Positions 29,259-38,363 of a stretch of DNA of 64,000 nucleotides are shown in pieces. The notes under the pieces were generated by a model that worked only from the letters and a program-made list of their open reading frames with translations, searched no databases and was not told the origin of the DNA. Position numbers and translations under genes: made by a program. Each line of letters opens with the position of its first letter. The first letter of the stretch is position 1. The DNA comes from Lachancea kluyveri NRRL Y-12651. Taxonomy: Eukaryota; Ascomycota; Saccharomycetes; Saccharomycetales; Saccharomycetaceae. The stretch covers positions 744,001-808,000 of the forward strand of contig CM000694.1 of assembly GCA_000149225.2 (NCBI GenBank), given 5' to 3'.

Positions 29259-30206
29259 ATGTTGAGATCGTTTCGTTTTTGTAAAGTCCCATTGTTGAGA
29301 TTATACTCCACTCAACCGTCCGGTACTATTCATCAAAAGACTATTCCCGACTTATACTCGAAGCATGCCTCAGGAAAACCAATTTCTATGCTAACGGCGT
29401 ATGACTACATCACCGCTACATGGGCCGGTGAAGCAAATTGTGACATGATTCTAGTCGGCGATTCATTAGCCATGTGCTCTCTTGGTTATGGCTCTACAAC
29501 TGATATGCCATTGGATGAGTTTCAGTATCACGTTAAGTCAGTATGTCGAGCGAATTTTCAGGCTTTCCTGGTAGTGGACATGCCATTTGGCAGTTTCGAG
29601 TCAAGTATAGAAAAAGGAGTAGAAACTGCAATCTCTATGATGAAAATTTCTAGCAAGGTTGGTGCAGTGAAGCTGGAAGTTGGGAATTACAATGATGGAC
29701 ATGGCACGCAGGACTATTCGCTTCGTTTAGCAGCAGAGCTGTGCTCTAGGGGTATTCCACTTATGGGCCACATAGGCCTAACCCCTCAAAGAGCACATTC
29801 TTTAGGTGGCTTTAAAGTTCAAGGAAGTAAATCAGCAGCGGATGCAATTGCCATTTACAAAACAGCTAAAGAACTACAAAGAATAGGCTGTTTCTCATTG
29901 TTACTAGAGTGTATCCCTCAAAGAATTTCAGAATATATTACGCAAAGCTTGCAGATCCCTACTATAGGTATTGGTGCAGGTAATCGCACTAGCGGCCAAG
30001 TTATCGTTCAATCCGATATGTTAGGCATGCTACCAAGGAAAGTACCGAAATTTGTTCACAAGTATGCAGATTTGCAAGGGAACAGTGTGCAAGCCATGAA
30101 AGGTTACGTTAATGATGTTTCTAACCGTACTTTCCCGGAAACCGATAGCCATACTTTCAAAGTTAAGAACGAAGTTTGGGAAGAATTTATTGCAAACGTC
30201 GAGTAA
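29259..30206 (+). CDS. ECM31: Ketopantoate hydroxymethyltransferase
   Basis: A 315-residue orthologue of Ecm31 (YBR176W, 312 residues; bacterial PanB). It transfers a hydroxymethyl group from methylene-tetrahydrofolate to ketoisovalerate, the first committed step toward pantothenate and coenzyme A. Family segments: MLTAYDYITATWAGEANCDM with ILVGDSLAMCSLGYGST, the catalytic region VVDMPFGSFE, GHIGLTPQ, and IGIGAGNRTSGQVIVQSDML. The N-terminus (MLRSFRFCKVPLLRLYSTQP) is basic and could direct it to mitochondria. Confidence 0.96.
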   Translation: MLRSFRFCKVPLLRLYSTQPSGTIHQKTIPDLYSKHASGKPISMLTAYDYITATWAGEANCDMILVGDSLAMCSLGYGSTTDMPLDEFQYHVKSVCRANFQAFLVVDMPFGSFESSIEKGVETAISMMKISSKVGAVKLEVGNYNDGHGTQDYSLRLAAELCSRGIPLMGHIGLTPQRAHSLGGFKVQGSKSAADAIAIYKTAKELQRIGCFSLLLECIPQRISEYITQSLQIPTIGIGAGNRTSGQVIVQSDMLGMLPRKVPKFVHKYADLQGNSVQAMKGYVNDVSNRTFPETDSHTFKVKNEVWEEFIANVE

Positions 30207-30263
30207 GCGGAAGTATATAAGCGGTGTCGTATGTATATCCATAGTACGAGTATATAATTTGTA

Positions 30264-31682
30264 TCAGTTAACAGTTATTGTTTTTCCCAGTTCAGGACAG
30301 TAGCAGTTCTCACGTAAACCCTTCCATTCTGCCAACATTTCTAGCTTTTCCTTTGGTTCTCTAAACGATTCGCCGCTTAAAACGAATGTACCCCAGTGAA
30401 CACCCAAGACAGTTTGAGCATCTAAATCTTTCATGATCTTTAGCACTTCACTTGGATTAATGTGCCTTGGTCTTTGGTGCCATTCTGGACAGTATTGACC
30501 ACAAGGTAGTAATGCTAATTTTACACCAGACCCGTAGCGATTGGCAATACGCCTGAACAAATCCGTAACGTAGCCTGTATCACCTCCATGAAAGAAGATT
30601 GGTTTGTTTTTATCTGAAAACAAAAAGGAGCACCATAAAGATTGGTTTGAGTCAACTAAAGACCGACCAGACCAATGCATTGCCGGCGTACATGAAATTT
30701 CATAAACGTCTGTGTTGTTGTTTTTAGTAGTTGACAGTTCGCAAGTTTCCCACCACGACAATTCAATGAAATTGTTAACTTTATGTTGCTTTAAAAATGG
30801 GCCGAGGCCTTTGGGAACAATCCATAGAGGCTGTTCATCTATATTCCTCTTGCTACCCCAATATTCTAGGCTTTTGAAATCAAGATGATCGGGATGGTTA
30901 TGAGAGACCAAGATAACATCAGGGTTGGGTACGTCCTCAATTTGGCAGGGCAAGTCTGTGATTCTCTTGGGGCCTAGAGTTTCGTGGACTATGTATTCTG
31001 AAAACAAGGGATCTGTCAATACTTTGAAACCCTTATAAACAATAAAAGCACATGACTGACCTAGCCAAGTTGTATAAATGTTCTCGTTAGATGGGGCCGA
31101 TTGTGTGTCCTTATGTGGAACATCAGGACCTATAACTCTGAGTTGCATTACACCAATCTTGGAATCAATCTTTGTGCTGGCATTGGTCCAAGTAGGTTTA
31201 TGGGTGGGCATTAATTCCCTCATTAATGATTTATCACTTGGAATACCACCTCTGTTTATGGAGAACACTTCTAAGACTCTATTCAAGAAAAACTCATATA
31301 CTGTTTGAATCCTGTACTCAGTGAACGGGTTTTCAAAACGACCTAAAATTTGCAGTGGTGAGTACTTGATCAAAGTAGACTGGAAATCTTCTTCATCACA
31401 TCCTTTAGTTCTGTTCTCTCTTTGAGTGATCTCATAATTGGTTTTCAGGGATACAAACAATGCATAGCATGTATAAGGAATCAGTACGGTTAACAAAGCT
31501 TTGGAGAAATAGTGGTTGTTATTTTCTGATTCTTTAGATCTGTTGTTGGATTCTTTTGAATCGTTGTTGAAAGTGCGACATGGATGCCTGATTGGTTTGC
31601 AGCGATACAAAGCCGAGCCAAAGATTGCTCTGTAAGCAACATTGGGCCTCAAAAGTGAATTGGACCGCTTTAATGGTAACAT
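30264..31682 (-). CDS. FMP30: Mitochondrial inner-membrane NAPE-PLD-like protein Fmp30
   Basis: A 472-residue orthologue of Fmp30 (YPL103C, 468 residues). It is a metallo-beta-lactamase-fold protein related to mammalian N-acylphosphatidylethanolamine phospholipase D. In yeast it sits in the mitochondrial inner membrane and influences cardiolipin levels. A basic presequence and one membrane segment (about 60-80, ALLTVLIPYTCYALFVSL) precede the hydrolase domain. Metal-binding motifs are SHNHPDHLD, FHGGDTGY and LGVHWGTF. It converges on ECM31 with less than 60 bp between stop codons, a junction of a chromosome II gene with a chromosome XVI gene in S. cerevisiae terms. Confidence 0.94.
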   Translation of the reverse strand: MLPLKRSNSLLRPNVAYRAIFGSALYRCKPIRHPCRTFNNDSKESNNRSKESENNNHYFSKALLTVLIPYTCYALFVSLKTNYEITQRENRTKGCDEEDFQSTLIKYSPLQILGRFENPFTEYRIQTVYEFFLNRVLEVFSINRGGIPSDKSLMRELMPTHKPTWTNASTKIDSKIGVMQLRVIGPDVPHKDTQSAPSNENIYTTWLGQSCAFIVYKGFKVLTDPLFSEYIVHETLGPKRITDLPCQIEDVPNPDVILVSHNHPDHLDFKSLEYWGSKRNIDEQPLWIVPKGLGPFLKQHKVNNFIELSWWETCELSTTKNNNTDVYEISCTPAMHWSGRSLVDSNQSLWCSFLFSDKNKPIFFHGGDTGYVTDLFRRIANRYGSGVKLALLPCGQYCPEWHQRPRHINPSEVLKIMKDLDAQTVLGVHWGTFVLSGESFREPKEKLEMLAEWKGLRENCYCPELGKTITVN

Positions 31683-32072
31683 ATACTGAGATTTCCACGG
31701 GTTACGGGTTATTTCTTCGTAATATCATACCAGAATTCAAGTGCTCTCGTTTATTTCTCGAAGTCCCCAGCCAACAAAATAAAGGTGGGAAAAAAAAAAA
31801 CAGGATAAAAGAAAAGCAGGTTGAGCAAGAGAAAGATAGGGTACTGATTAAGTATTAAATATAACCTAATAATCAATATCGTCCATACATAATAGTAAGT
31901 TTATCAATTATCTGGTTTTGCAACTGTCTCAAATATACTATCATATTTTGTGTCCGGGTTATTTCGTATTTGGTGCTCTCAAATTTTTTGTAAAATGCAG
32001 CTCATCTAATCTTCGATTGACTTTTAGGAAATATGAATTCGAGATATAGTACATATCAAAACTAACACGGTA
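31683..32072. other. Divergent promoter region FMP30 / ELP4
   Basis: A shared upstream region of 390 bp with an A10 run at about 31791-31801. No other feature was recognised. Confidence 0.4.
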
Positions 32073-33467
32073 ATGTCTTTTAGAAAGCGAGGAGAAGTTC
32101 TTGGGGGAAACAGCTCCAGAAATGTTCCTGGTAAAAATTCTATCGATGCGCTTGACTCTCGTAGGGGTCCAGCTCCGCTGAGAACTCCACTACCCAACAG
32201 AGCTGTGCCTGATAGAAAAGGAATAAATACTCCAGCTAGAACCACTGTTAGCAGTGTTACAATGGGAATGCGCAACATCGCCTTAAATGATAAATTTCTT
32301 CAAACAGTGTCTACTCTGGATCCGTCTCATCCTGGTGTAAGACCATCCCCAGCAACCTCTCAACAAACTACCTCGACGGGCTGTCACGATCTAGATAAGT
32401 TGTTAGGTCATATGGGGTTGCCTTTAGGTCAGTCCTTGTTAATCGAAGAGCAAGGAACTACTGACTTTAGTTCCATTTTAATGAAGGTATTTGCTTCCCA
32501 AGGTATTCTCCATAATAGGTCAGAAGGCTCTACCGCGGGGACCAATGGGAATACTCACTTAGTTATGTTGACTCTGAATCAGCAATTTGCTAAGGAATTG
32601 CCTGGTATTTACAAGGGCTCTCGTAAAGAGATTAAGAAGTCTAAAATATCCGAAGAAGAATCTAAACTTACGGTGCAGAACATGTTAGAAAATCAGACAC
32701 AGCAAAGAGCGCAGCCGACTAGGTATCAAGATTTAAAGATTGCCTGGAGATATGGCTTAACTGATGAAAAGAAGAGGAATGGAAAGCGTGATGAGCCTGA
32801 AAATGAAACATACCCGGATTACAACCATCAGTTCGATATCACCACACGGTTAGTACCTGCTCCTACGTCCACAGAAATTTCCTTCGTTTCTCCTCTACAA
32901 CCTGTACAGAGCGTTTTATTGCAATTGGAGGCGATAATCAAGAAGCAAGACAAAAAGCTGGTCAGAATCCTAATCCCTGGTCTACTGCACCCGGCAATGT
33001 ATCCACCAAAATATAGTCAATTATCGGTAATCGTTCCTTTGTTACACGGTATCAGATCCCTTGTAAAAAAATATGGTGATAGGTGTGTATTGTTGGGTAC
33101 AATTTCCTCGGATTTGTATGCTGCAAGCAATGCTTTGTTTGTACCCACGATTGAGAATCTATTTGATTCTGTACTCAACCTGGAGCCTTTCCATCAGGAT
33201 ATGGTACAGCTGTTGGAACGTGCCTATAAATCGCAACCCAACAAAGTTCAGCATGGTCTAGTTCATGTTTTGAAGTTGCCAGTGCTAAGCGACCGTGGAG
33301 AAATGCACGTAATGAAATCCGAATGGGCTTTCAGAAATGGTAAAAAGAGATTTGAGATTGAGGAATGGGGTATTCCAGTAGACGACGATGGGGACGATGA
33401 TAATAAGCGGGGCAAACACGATCCTCACGGACACGAAAAGCAACATACTAAGTCTTTGGATTTCTAG
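32073..33467 (+). CDS. ELP4: Elongator subunit Elp4
   Basis: A 464-residue orthologue of Elp4 (YPL101W, 456 residues). With Elp5 and Elp6 it forms the RecA-like hexameric ring of Elongator, needed for wobble-uridine tRNA modification. The conserved start is MSFRKRGEVLGGNSSRNVPG. The RecA-like core begins at TGCHDLDKLLGHMGLPLGQS and continues through LIEEQGTTDFSSILMKVFASQG; the canonical Walker A is degenerate, as expected for this subunit. The C-terminus is acidic and His-rich and probably disordered. Confidence 0.95.
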   Translation: MSFRKRGEVLGGNSSRNVPGKNSIDALDSRRGPAPLRTPLPNRAVPDRKGINTPARTTVSSVTMGMRNIALNDKFLQTVSTLDPSHPGVRPSPATSQQTTSTGCHDLDKLLGHMGLPLGQSLLIEEQGTTDFSSILMKVFASQGILHNRSEGSTAGTNGNTHLVMLTLNQQFAKELPGIYKGSRKEIKKSKISEEESKLTVQNMLENQTQQRAQPTRYQDLKIAWRYGLTDEKKRNGKRDEPENETYPDYNHQFDITTRLVPAPTSTEISFVSPLQPVQSVLLQLEAIIKKQDKKLVRILIPGLLHPAMYPPKYSQLSVIVPLLHGIRSLVKKYGDRCVLLGTISSDLYAASNALFVPTIENLFDSVLNLEPFHQDMVQLLERAYKSQPNKVQHGLVHVLKLPVLSDRGEMHVMKSEWAFRNGKKRFEIEEWGIPVDDDGDDDNKRGKHDPHGHEKQHTKSLDF

Positions 33468-33996
33468 CATAAACCTGACCACTTCAGAACTATATAATAC
33501 CCCAGCACATGCTTTTTATTTGGATAAATCGCTTCGGGTATAGAATTGGATGATTTCGCAGAGTTTAAAATGGCCCAGTGCCTGGTTTGTTTCCAGCTTC
33601 TTGCTTAAATTTAGCCTTTATAAAAAGGGGATCTAAGCTTTCGCGAGTTGCACTAGCCATGTATTCATAGGCATGTTTTACATATGGTAATCTCTGCTAG
33701 GGCCATAATTCTTTGTTGAAGGCGCATTAAAGTTTTTTTCAATATTTTTTGTTTGTCTTTTTTTTCTCCTGGAATATTAAAATTTTTAATAATCTTCTTT
33801 CCAAAGTAACCTATCTTGGTAATGCTCAGTTGTAGGAGATGCGACATATTCGAATTTGTGGTAAATGAGAATTGGAAATGCTTCAGATAGCACTTCACGT
33901 CGCCACGAGGCTTCCCGGTGTCAGTCGTTAAATTTAGAGTATATATTTTTCCCACATTCTGAGAGACAACCTAGCACTTATTATTAAAATAACAAA
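33468..33996. other. Intergenic ELP4 to small ORF / ATG21
   Basis: About 530 bp. A minus-strand Lys-rich frame here opens with a non-ATG codon and shows no family resemblance. No RNA gene was recognised. Confidence 0.35.
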
Positions 33997-34203
33997 ATGC
34001 AGAGCGACTGCCTTGTAAGTTTCGCTATACTTTATCTAATGAGTTTGATTTCTACATTTCAAGTGGAAATAGCGGCTTTCTGTGTCTTTGTTATGTACGT
34101 TTCTACGGTTAGCATCATTTTTCTAGCTAATGTTGATACGCTTTCAACGGAGGGCAAGAAGGACCCTTTTCAATTTGCTAGCCACCCAAGTAATATTCAA
34201 TGA
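33997..34203 (+). CDS. Candidate small membrane ORF overlapping the ATG21 start
   Basis: A 68-codon frame beginning with ATG in a favourable AACAAAATG context and ending in TGA that overlaps the ATG of ATG21 (ATGA at 34200-34203). The product would have two hydrophobic stretches (LVSFAILYLMSLISTF and IAAFCVFVMYVSTVSIIFL) and a polar tail KKDPFQFASHPSNIQ. I do not recognise a family, and I recall no gene annotated here in S. cerevisiae. It could be a real small membrane protein, an upstream ORF that limits ATG21 translation, or chance. Confidence 0.3.
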   Translation: MQSDCLVSFAILYLMSLISTFQVEIAAFCVFVMYVSTVSIIFLANVDTLSTEGKKDPFQFASHPSNIQ

Positions 34204-35408
34204 AAGTCCTAAGGTTTAATCAGGATGCCTCATGTTGTGCAGTTGCATTTTCAGGGAGCTCTTTGAGTATTTATAACTGTGATCCTTTTGGCAAGTGTTT
34301 TGAGCTAGAAAATGGTAGCAACAGCAGTAGGGAGGATTTAAGGAGTTACAATGCACATACTTCATCAGAGGACCCTCCAAATTTCGTCATCGAAATGCTG
34401 TTTTCGACAAGTCTTGTTGTTATAGTGGATAAAAATCAAGGTTTACAAAAGAGCAAAAAGTTGAAAGTTGTTAACACTAAAAGAAAATCCACTATCTGTG
34501 AATTGACGTTTCCCCACGAAATTGTCGATGTTGTGATGAATCGTAAACGAATGTGCATACTGCTATCTAGCGATCAAATCTTCATTTATGACATTTCTTG
34601 CATGAAACTACTACAGACTATTGACGTGTTAGAGGATAAGTTAAAGGACGTTGTCCACAGGCAAGCGCTTCCACCGCCATCGCACACTCTTCCAGATGTA
34701 AAGCTCGCCTTGAGTAGTGATGACAGGAGCATACTGTGCTATACTGCATATTCACATTCTACTTCGGATTCGTATCTGCTCAATGATGTCGTTATATTTG
34801 ATGCCTTGAACGTGACACCGATCAATTATCTAAACACTGTGCATAAGGGTAATATAACCTGCTTGACGGTAAACCATGATGGTAAGCTGGTGGCTACCGC
34901 TTCTGAAAAAGGAACTATTGTCAGAGTCTTTCACACTGGGGCTGATTCGGATTTTGACTCAAACGACCCTCTCTTTCACGAGTTTAGACGTGGTACAAGG
35001 CCGTGCGAAATATACGGAATGAAGTTCGATCCCCAATCAAGCAAACTAGGTGTTATTGGTGGCACTGATACTATACATATTTTTAAGCTGGAAAAAGGAA
35101 GAGATATCGAGGATAGTCCCTCTGCTAGCGCAAGCTCCTTGATGGATAATAAATTCTCGCGGGAATCTTCTAAGCAACTAGCAAGCTTTATCTCAAAGAA
35201 AGTGATGTCCAGGATTCCAAGTCAGAACTTAACTAGGGATTTTGCGCACATCAAAGTCAAAGATTCGATACAGCACTTTATCGGGTTCCCAGAGGAGTTC
35301 CCGGGTCAGGTGTATGTCGCAAGCGATGATGGCCAATTTCAGATATTCAACTTACCATCTATGGGTGGTGAATGCATGCTAGTAAAAAGTAGTAGGTTTA
35401 CAATCTGA
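34200..35408 (+). CDS. ATG21: PROPPIN Atg21
   Basis: A 402-residue beta-propeller PROPPIN, orthologue of Atg21 (YPL100W, 496 residues). It binds PI3P and PI(3,5)P2 and helps place the Atg8 lipidation machinery in the Cvt pathway and autophagy. The N-terminus MKVLRFNQDASCCAVA and the block FVIEMLFSTSLVVIVD match the family. The lipid-binding FRRG motif is in EFRRGTRPCEIYGM (about residues 262-275). It is shorter than the S. cerevisiae protein mainly because the low-complexity insertions between blades are reduced. The start coincides with the end of the preceding small ORF. Confidence 0.94.
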   Translation: MKVLRFNQDASCCAVAFSGSSLSIYNCDPFGKCFELENGSNSSREDLRSYNAHTSSEDPPNFVIEMLFSTSLVVIVDKNQGLQKSKKLKVVNTKRKSTICELTFPHEIVDVVMNRKRMCILLSSDQIFIYDISCMKLLQTIDVLEDKLKDVVHRQALPPPSHTLPDVKLALSSDDRSILCYTAYSHSTSDSYLLNDVVIFDALNVTPINYLNTVHKGNITCLTVNHDGKLVATASEKGTIVRVFHTGADSDFDSNDPLFHEFRRGTRPCEIYGMKFDPQSSKLGVIGGTDTIHIFKLEKGRDIEDSPSASASSLMDNKFSRESSKQLASFISKKVMSRIPSQNLTRDFAHIKVKDSIQHFIGFPEEFPGQVYVASDDGQFQIFNLPSMGGECMLVKSSRFTI

Positions 35409-35443
35409 ACATATCTATGTACTTTCGCATATAGGAAATCCTA

Positions 35444-35953
35444 TCAAAACCAACGTCTATACCATTTTCTCTCTGGTTGTTGACTCGTAATGCTAGAAAC
35501 GGTCTCTCTAGTGAGGTCCTTATTATTCTTTTCTTCGTCAGCTTTTTGAGCCATCAAACTGCTCAGTTCCGCTTCCAAAGTCTGGACCTCTTTATCCAAC
35601 TCAATTTCTCTCTCGTCGTACTCCAGCTTCCACCAAACAAAATGGCCGGTTAAATAAACGAATGAACTCATTAATAAAAAGATCCACATAGGCCTGACGA
35701 ATTTACTCAAAGAAATTTCCTGATGCTGTTTCTCCTCACTTTGAAACTGTTTCAACATATCAAGCTCGTTTTTTATGTTCAACTCATTGGTACGCTCATT
35801 TATTAGTTGCCTTATCAACTCTGGGTCGACATCATCTATAGACTTTAATTTAGCCAAATCCTCTAATGTTTTGATTTCGATGCGTTGCTGTGGTCTCAGA
35901 CGACGAGCAGAGTAACTTAGAGAACGAATTATGCTGAATTTGGGTTTAATCAT
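35444..35953 (-). CDS. INA17: F1Fo-ATP synthase assembly factor Ina17
   Basis: A 169-residue orthologue of Ina17/Fmp14/Aim43 (YPL099C, 182 residues). With Ina22 it forms the INAC complex of the mitochondrial inner membrane that assists assembly of the peripheral stalk of ATP synthase. Visible are a presequence (IIRSLSYSARRLRP), a polar segment with IDDVDPELIRQLINERTNEL, one membrane span (about 86-106, PMWIFLLMSSFVYLTGHFVW), an acidic coiled coil, and the C-terminal WYRRWF. Confidence 0.92.
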   Translation of the reverse strand: MIKPKFSIIRSLSYSARRLRPQQRIEIKTLEDLAKLKSIDDVDPELIRQLINERTNELNIKNELDMLKQFQSEEKQHQEISLSKFVRPMWIFLLMSSFVYLTGHFVWWKLEYDEREIELDKEVQTLEAELSSLMAQKADEEKNNKDLTRETVSSITSQQPERKWYRRWF

Positions 35954-36121
35954 TGCTGCCTTTTCTATCTTTTGTACGGGGTGCTTGTTGTAAGACAGAA
36001 AAGTTAGTTCGAAGTTTTTTCAAATGATTGAGAGGGACCTCCACAAAATTAAATATTTACAAGCGTTTTTCCACATTAGAGGACTATATAAACTACCTAG
36101 CTAACTAATATTACTGCTTAT

Positions 36122-36466
36122 TTAGCTTTTGTACAAACCGTACTTTTCTTTAACTTTCCACACTTCAAATCTAGCCTTCTGTTGTAGCTCCATGTATTGC
36201 TTGGTGGTTAGGTTTCTGTCGGAGTCGTCGCTTCTAATGATAGAACCAATACTCATGAACAAACCAAAGGTGGCAGCAGAACCAGCAATATATTGGCCTA
36301 GTGTTCTAACAACACCATTGGGGCCTGGACCCTGTGTGATGATAGCAAACCCACCGAACAGAATACCGGTACAAACACCGACGGTGGTACCCATCATCAA
36401 CCCCATCTTAAATTTTTCCCAGTTGGAAGGTTGTTGTTGAGCGTAAACTTGTTGGACTGGAGGCAT
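36122..36466 (-). CDS. MGR2: TIM23 subunit Mgr2
   Basis: A 114-residue protein (YPL098C is 113 residues) of the Mgr2/Romo1 family. It couples Tim21 to the TIM23 translocase and acts as a lateral gatekeeper for inner-membrane sorting. Two glycine-rich membrane spans are visible: [20 protein letters not shown] and [19 protein letters not shown]. The C-terminus is charged ([15 protein letters not shown]). Confidence 0.94.
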   Translation of the reverse strand: MPPVQQVYAQQQPSNWEKFKMGLMMGTTVGVCTGILFGGFAIITQGPGPNGVVRTLGQYIAGSAATFGLFMSIGSIIRSDDSDRNLTTKQYMELQQKARFEVWKVKEKYGLYKS

Positions 36467-36641
36467 GATGAGCTGGCTTTCTGATGCTTTTTAAAGGTAC
36501 TTTTTTCGCTTCTACTGTTGGTCTAAAGCCTGGTGTATCCATCTAATTTCAGGAAAAGTTTTCCCAGTTTGAAAAATTTCATTGCATGGATTGGTGGGAT
36601 TCAATAGATCTGACTCGCAATAAACCAAAGAGTAAGTCAAA

Positions 36642-38012
36642 ATGTTCTTAAGAAGAATTCCATATCAATCTTTTGTAAGGAGGTATGGGAAGAAATCCAA
36701 TGTGTTACAAACTTTAAAAGAGAGGGGTTTGATCGCTCAAGTATCACAACCTGAACAGCTGTTGTGTAATCGTCTAGATAATGGTGACAAGGTTAAACTT
36801 TACTGCGGTGCGGATCCCACTGCTAAATCTTTGCACCTGGGTAACTTACTTCCATTGATGGTTTTGCTGCATTTCTATATTAGTGGGCACGACATTGTCG
36901 CACTTGTCGGTGGTGCTACTGGTAGAGTTGGAGATCCAAGCGGACGTAAAACTGAGAGAACTACCATGAAGGATCAAGATCGAATTGATAACGTGACCAG
37001 AATTAGCAAACAGCTAACAAACTTCTTTAAAACTGGACTCGAATATTATAAGAGCAAGACTGGTGTCACCAGTGTAGGCAACATGGTCAGTGAAAACAAT
37101 TACAACTGGTGGAAGGACGTGAAGATGCTAGATTTCCTGGCAGAATATGGTAAACATGTTAGAATTCAGTCAATGCTATCCCGTGATTCTATTTCTTCCA
37201 GACTAACCTCTAACGACGGCTTAGGGTTTAACGAATTTACTTATCAGATCTTGCAAGCTTATGATTTTTACCATCTTCACAAGCATCAAGGAGTTAACAT
37301 TCAAGTTGGTGGAAACGACCAATGGGGAAACATTACGGCAGGTATTGACTTTATTAGTAGGATCGAGCCTAAGGGTGAGGGGTTCCCAGCCTTTGGTATA
37401 ACAGTTCCTCTGTTGACGACTTCTACTGGTGAGAAGTTTGGTAAAAGTGCAGGCAACGCAGTCTTTATTGACCCTGAAATCAACACTCCTTTTGATGTGT
37501 ACCAATTCTTTGTCAATACTACGGATGCGGACGTGAAGAAGTTTTTAAATATTTTTACATTGCTGTCAAGTCAGGAAATCCATAACGTAATTGCAGAGCA
37601 TGTAAACAAACCCCAGGAACGTATTGCCCAGAGAATGTTGGCTCGTGAAGTAGTTGACTTACTCCATGGATGTGGCAAGGGCAATGATGCAGAAGCAGTG
37701 TCCGATATTACGTTCGGCAGAATGGATGAAGAAACCTCTGCTTCGGAATTGATTAGATTGTTCAGTGAAGCTAGGATTTTGAACAATGTTCCCAAAAGCT
37801 TACCGTTGAGTGAGGTCATAACCCATTTAACAGGATCTTCCAAATCGGAGGTCAGAAGAAGGTTGAAACAAGGCAGTGTCTATTTGGGTGCCTCAAAGAC
37901 GAAAATTGTCGAAGATATTTCTGCCGAGGATCTAAGATCCTATCTAATTGACAACAAGGTGCTAATTCTCAGACTTGGTAAACAGAAATGTTTCGTTGCG
38001 CAAATCGATTAA
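36642..38012 (+). CDS. MSY1: Mitochondrial tyrosyl-tRNA synthetase
   Basis: A 456-residue class I synthetase, orthologue of Msy1 (YPL097W, 492 residues). The N-terminus MFLRRIPYQSFVRRYGKKSN is a mitochondrial presequence. The HIGH-like motif is SLHLGNLLPL with the preceding YCGADPTA, tyrosine-binding residues lie around GGNDQWGNITAGID, and KMSKS is present as KFGKS. The C-terminal S4-like RNA-binding domain follows (VRRRLKQGSVYLG). Confidence 0.96.
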   Translation: MFLRRIPYQSFVRRYGKKSNVLQTLKERGLIAQVSQPEQLLCNRLDNGDKVKLYCGADPTAKSLHLGNLLPLMVLLHFYISGHDIVALVGGATGRVGDPSGRKTERTTMKDQDRIDNVTRISKQLTNFFKTGLEYYKSKTGVTSVGNMVSENNYNWWKDVKMLDFLAEYGKHVRIQSMLSRDSISSRLTSNDGLGFNEFTYQILQAYDFYHLHKHQGVNIQVGGNDQWGNITAGIDFISRIEPKGEGFPAFGITVPLLTTSTGEKFGKSAGNAVFIDPEINTPFDVYQFFVNTTDADVKKFLNIFTLLSSQEIHNVIAEHVNKPQERIAQRMLAREVVDLLHGCGKGNDAEAVSDITFGRMDEETSASELIRLFSEARILNNVPKSLPLSEVITHLTGSSKSEVRRRLKQGSVYLGASKTKIVEDISAEDLRSYLIDNKVLILRLGKQKCFVAQID

Positions 38013-38057
38013 CGAAATTCTAATGATATAAACTGTATATATTTACATGTAAATAAA

Positions 38058-38264
38058 CTACTCCCTCTTTGCGTTTGTGAATATTTCAAACCCACACCAT
38101 GATATGACGCACCACAGCCATAGCATCACTGGAGAAAGCAGCACAATACACCAATAATAAAACTGTGAAGGATCGTGTCTCACATAATACAGAGAGTAGC
38201 AGGACAGTATCACAGTTGTATATGTAATTAAAAACACACAACCGGCTGTCTTTTTGCGTTCCAT
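38058..38264 (-). CDS. ERI1: GPI-GlcNAc transferase subunit Eri1
   Basis: A 68-residue protein, exactly the length of S. cerevisiae Eri1 (YPL096C-A). Eri1 is a small ER membrane subunit of the GPI-GlcNAc transferase that also links to Ras (human counterpart PIG-Y). Two hydrophobic segments (GCVFLITYTTVILSCYSL and WCIVLLSPVMLWLWCVI) are followed by the conserved-looking SWCGFEIFTNAK. The frame extends 41 codons upstream to 38387 and would overlap the PNG1 start, so the internal Met at 38264, which gives the family length, is preferred. Confidence 0.85.
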   Translation of the reverse strand: MERKKTAGCVFLITYTTVILSCYSLYYVRHDPSQFYYWCIVLLSPVMLWLWCVISWCGFEIFTNAKRE

Positions 38265-38363
38265 GTATGTCTTTATTTTTCGGACGATGAAGAGCTGTAA
38301 AGATTCAAGTCTCTTCTTGTCTTTTTCGTCATAATATTCTGAGGAGATCAGGGACCTTAAAAC

